6,647 nucleotides of DNA from Clostridiaceae bacterium (lineage in GTDB: Bacteria; Bacillota; Clostridia; Oscillospirales; Acutalibacteraceae). Positions 5,427 to 6,647 of the stretch are shown piece after piece (positions within the stretch are counted from its first letter, which is position 1; each line of letters starts with the position of its first letter). The stretch spans positions 1 through 6,647 of the forward strand of contig CAJGCQ010000065.1 of the NCBI GenBank assembly GCA_904501875.1, in the 5' to 3' direction. The position numbers and the translations under genes were made by a program. The notes under the pieces were generated by a model, which was given only the letters and a program-made list of their open reading frames with translations, did not search any database and was not told the origin of the DNA.

Positions 5427-6647
5427 TTAAAGCTCTAAAATTGCAAAATCCTCTTTATTTAAGTTTAGTTTGCCGTTCTTCGGTTTATTACCGAAAATTA
5501 CCTTAGCAGTATTAAATCTTTCGGGAATTTCTATTTCGGAGGGCTCGTGCCAGCGGTTGACCGCCACAAGCATCTCATTTTCTCCCTTTTTGCGAATATA
5601 TACAATATCGCCGAAATCGGCGTACACGGGAACAAAGTCGCCGGATTTAAAGACCGGGCTGTTTCTTCTCATTCGGCCTAATTTTCTATAAAAGGCGGTA
5701 AGCTGTTTGTCCTCTTTTCCCCACGGGAAGGCTCTGCGGCAGAACGGGTCGCCGTAGCCGCTCATTCCCGCCTCGTCACCGTAATAGAGTGACGGCACGC
5801 CCGGCATTGTGTACTGAAGCACCGCCGCTAACTTTAAAAGCTTAACTCCGCGCTCGTATTCCTCCGTCGTCAGGGTCTGCCGAGACTGCCACTCTCGGTC
5901 GCCCTCGGCATCGCCTTTAGCAAGTCGGGTAAGTATCCTTGCAGTATCGTGGGTGCCGATATGGTTCATCAACAGCTTTACCGATTGAGGCGGATAATTT
6001 TCTAATATATCAAGCACGGTATCAAGCAGGTCACGGGAGTTTCCGCCTTTAACAAAGGTTATTATCGCATCGGCAAGGGGATAATTCATAACCGAATCAA
6101 GCTGTCTTCCACGCAAAAATCTGCGCCTGCTGCCGTAGCTTATTTTATTTGTGGCGTCCTCCCAAACCTCGCCTAAAAGGTAATTTTCTTTCCCCTCGGA
6201 TTTCACAGCAAGACGGATTTTATCAAGGAAGGAGTCGGGCAGCTCATCTGCTACATCAAGCCGCCAGCCTTTTATTCCTTTTTTGAGCCAGTACCTTATA
6301 ACCCCGTTTTCACCCGTAATAAAGTTTGAGAAGGATATATCGTCCTCATTGGTTTCGGGCAAAGACGGCACGCCCCACCAGCAGGAATAGCCCGTGGGAT
6401 AATCGCCGAACTTGTACCAGCTGTGATAGGGTGACTCGGGGGAATTTGCCGCACCAAGAGTATCATATCGGTTTTTAGCGTTGAAATAGCGGCTGTCGTC
6501 CCCCGTGTGGGAAAAAACGCCGTCTAAAACTATCCCAATTCCGTGATTCTTGGCCTCTTTAATAAGCGAAATCAAGTCCTCCTCTGTACCGAGGGACGGG
6601 TCAATTTTAAGATAGTCTCCCGTATTGTAGCGGTGGTTTGAGTGGGC
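5427..6647 (-). CDS. GH13 alpha-amylase-family glycoside hydrolase (5' end outside window)
   Basis: The frame is open from the window edge to TAA 5429-5427, giving 406 residues that lack the true N-terminus; codons 6576-6647 (NHRYNTGDYLKIDP and the following residues) clearly belong to it. It cleaves alpha-glucan links (starch, pullulan or maltodextrin). GH13 signatures, in fragment numbering: DGVFSH (about 42-47), GWRLDVADE with the nucleophile aspartate at 131, GEVW with the acid/base glutamate at 160, and IGTHDT with the third carboxylate at 234. All three catalytic residues are present. YYGDEAGM (about 288-295) marks the end of the barrel, followed by a short beta domain of about 75 residues. 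WWGVPSLPE and GRQLDSVMNYP resemble the neopullulanase/amylopullulanase-like branches (GH13_20 or GH13_39) of Firmicutes; the exact subfamily is a guess. Any signal peptide or starch-binding module would be upstream, so secretion is undecided. The ZIP gene follows 33 nt downstream. Confidence 0.92.
   Translation of the reverse strand, partial: AHSNHRYNTGDYLKIDPSLGTEEDLISLIKEAKNHGIGIVLDGVFSHTGDDSRYFNAKNRYDTLGAANSPESPYHSWYKFGDYPTGYSCWWGVPSLPETNEDDISFSNFITGENGVIRYWLKKGIKGWRLDVADELPDSFLDKIRLAVKSEGKENYLLGEVWEDATNKISYGSRRRFLRGRQLDSVMNYPLADAIITFVKGGNSRDLLDTVLDILENYPPQSVKLLMNHIGTHDTARILTRLAKGDAEGDREWQSRQTLTTEEYERGVKLLKLAAVLQYTMPGVPSLYYGDEAGMSGYGDPFCRRAFPWGKEDKQLTAFYRKLGRMRRNSPVFKSGDFVPVYADFGDIVYIRKKGENEMLVAVNRWHEPSEIEIPERFNTAKVIFGNKPKNGKLNLNKEDFAILEL

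Noticed and set aside
5470..5691. A 73-codon open frame on the + strand inside the GH13 gene.
   Set aside because: It is antisense to the well-supported beta domain of the GH13 enzyme and shows no protein signature.

Overview
The window looks like chromosomal DNA of an anaerobic, fermentative member of the Clostridia (Firmicutes), probably a gut-type Ruminococcaceae/Oscillospiraceae relative. The evidence is strong GGAGG-type ribosome binding sites, use of ATG, GTG and TTG starts, moderate GC, two different [FeFe] hydrogenases and a starch-active GH13 enzyme. This lineage call is inference from gene content and style, with no database search behind it.

Left half (1-4505, + strand): a tightly packed hydrogenase operon. 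It begins with the 3' end of a thioredoxin-fold [2Fe-2S] ferredoxin (1-141). Next is a putative sensory [FeFe] hydrogenase, HydS type (207-1886), in which a hydrogenase domain is fused to an extra four-cysteine Fe-S domain, a PAS domain and a coiled coil. A SpoIIE/PP2C-type serine/threonine phosphatase (1879-3051) overlaps it by 8 nt. The last gene is a second [FeFe] hydrogenase of group B type with intact active-site motifs (3087-4505). The order ferredoxin - PAS hydrogenase - phosphatase - hydrogenase resembles, as I recall them, the hfs cluster of Thermoanaerobacterium and the hydS/hydA2 region of Ruminococcus albus. The likely logic is that HydS reads H2 or redox state, the phosphatase carries the signal to an unseen partner, and the catalytic hydrogenase disposes of electrons as H2. 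None of these links is proven by sequence alone. No H-cluster maturase (HydE, HydF, HydG) lies in the window.

Middle (4506-4628): a 123-nt convergent intergenic gap with a strong 18-bp perfect stem-loop flanked by an A-run and a T-run, probably a terminator serving both strands.

Right half (4629-6647, - strand): a GH13 alpha-amylase-family enzyme whose 5' end lies beyond the window, followed 33 nt downstream by a ZupT-like ZIP metal transporter that appears to start at TTG. The first 200 nt of the transporter gene contain two clean inverted repeats, one terminator-like.

No tRNA, rRNA, CRISPR array, insertion sequence or phage gene was seen, and no gene-free stretch exceeds 300 bases. The most interesting material is the HydS-phosphatase pair. 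HydS keeps all H-cluster ligands and the proton-donor cysteine, but by my alignment it has lost three relay residues and two active-site methionines found in catalytic enzymes. The phosphatase carries a C-terminal domain of about 165 residues that I cannot assign.
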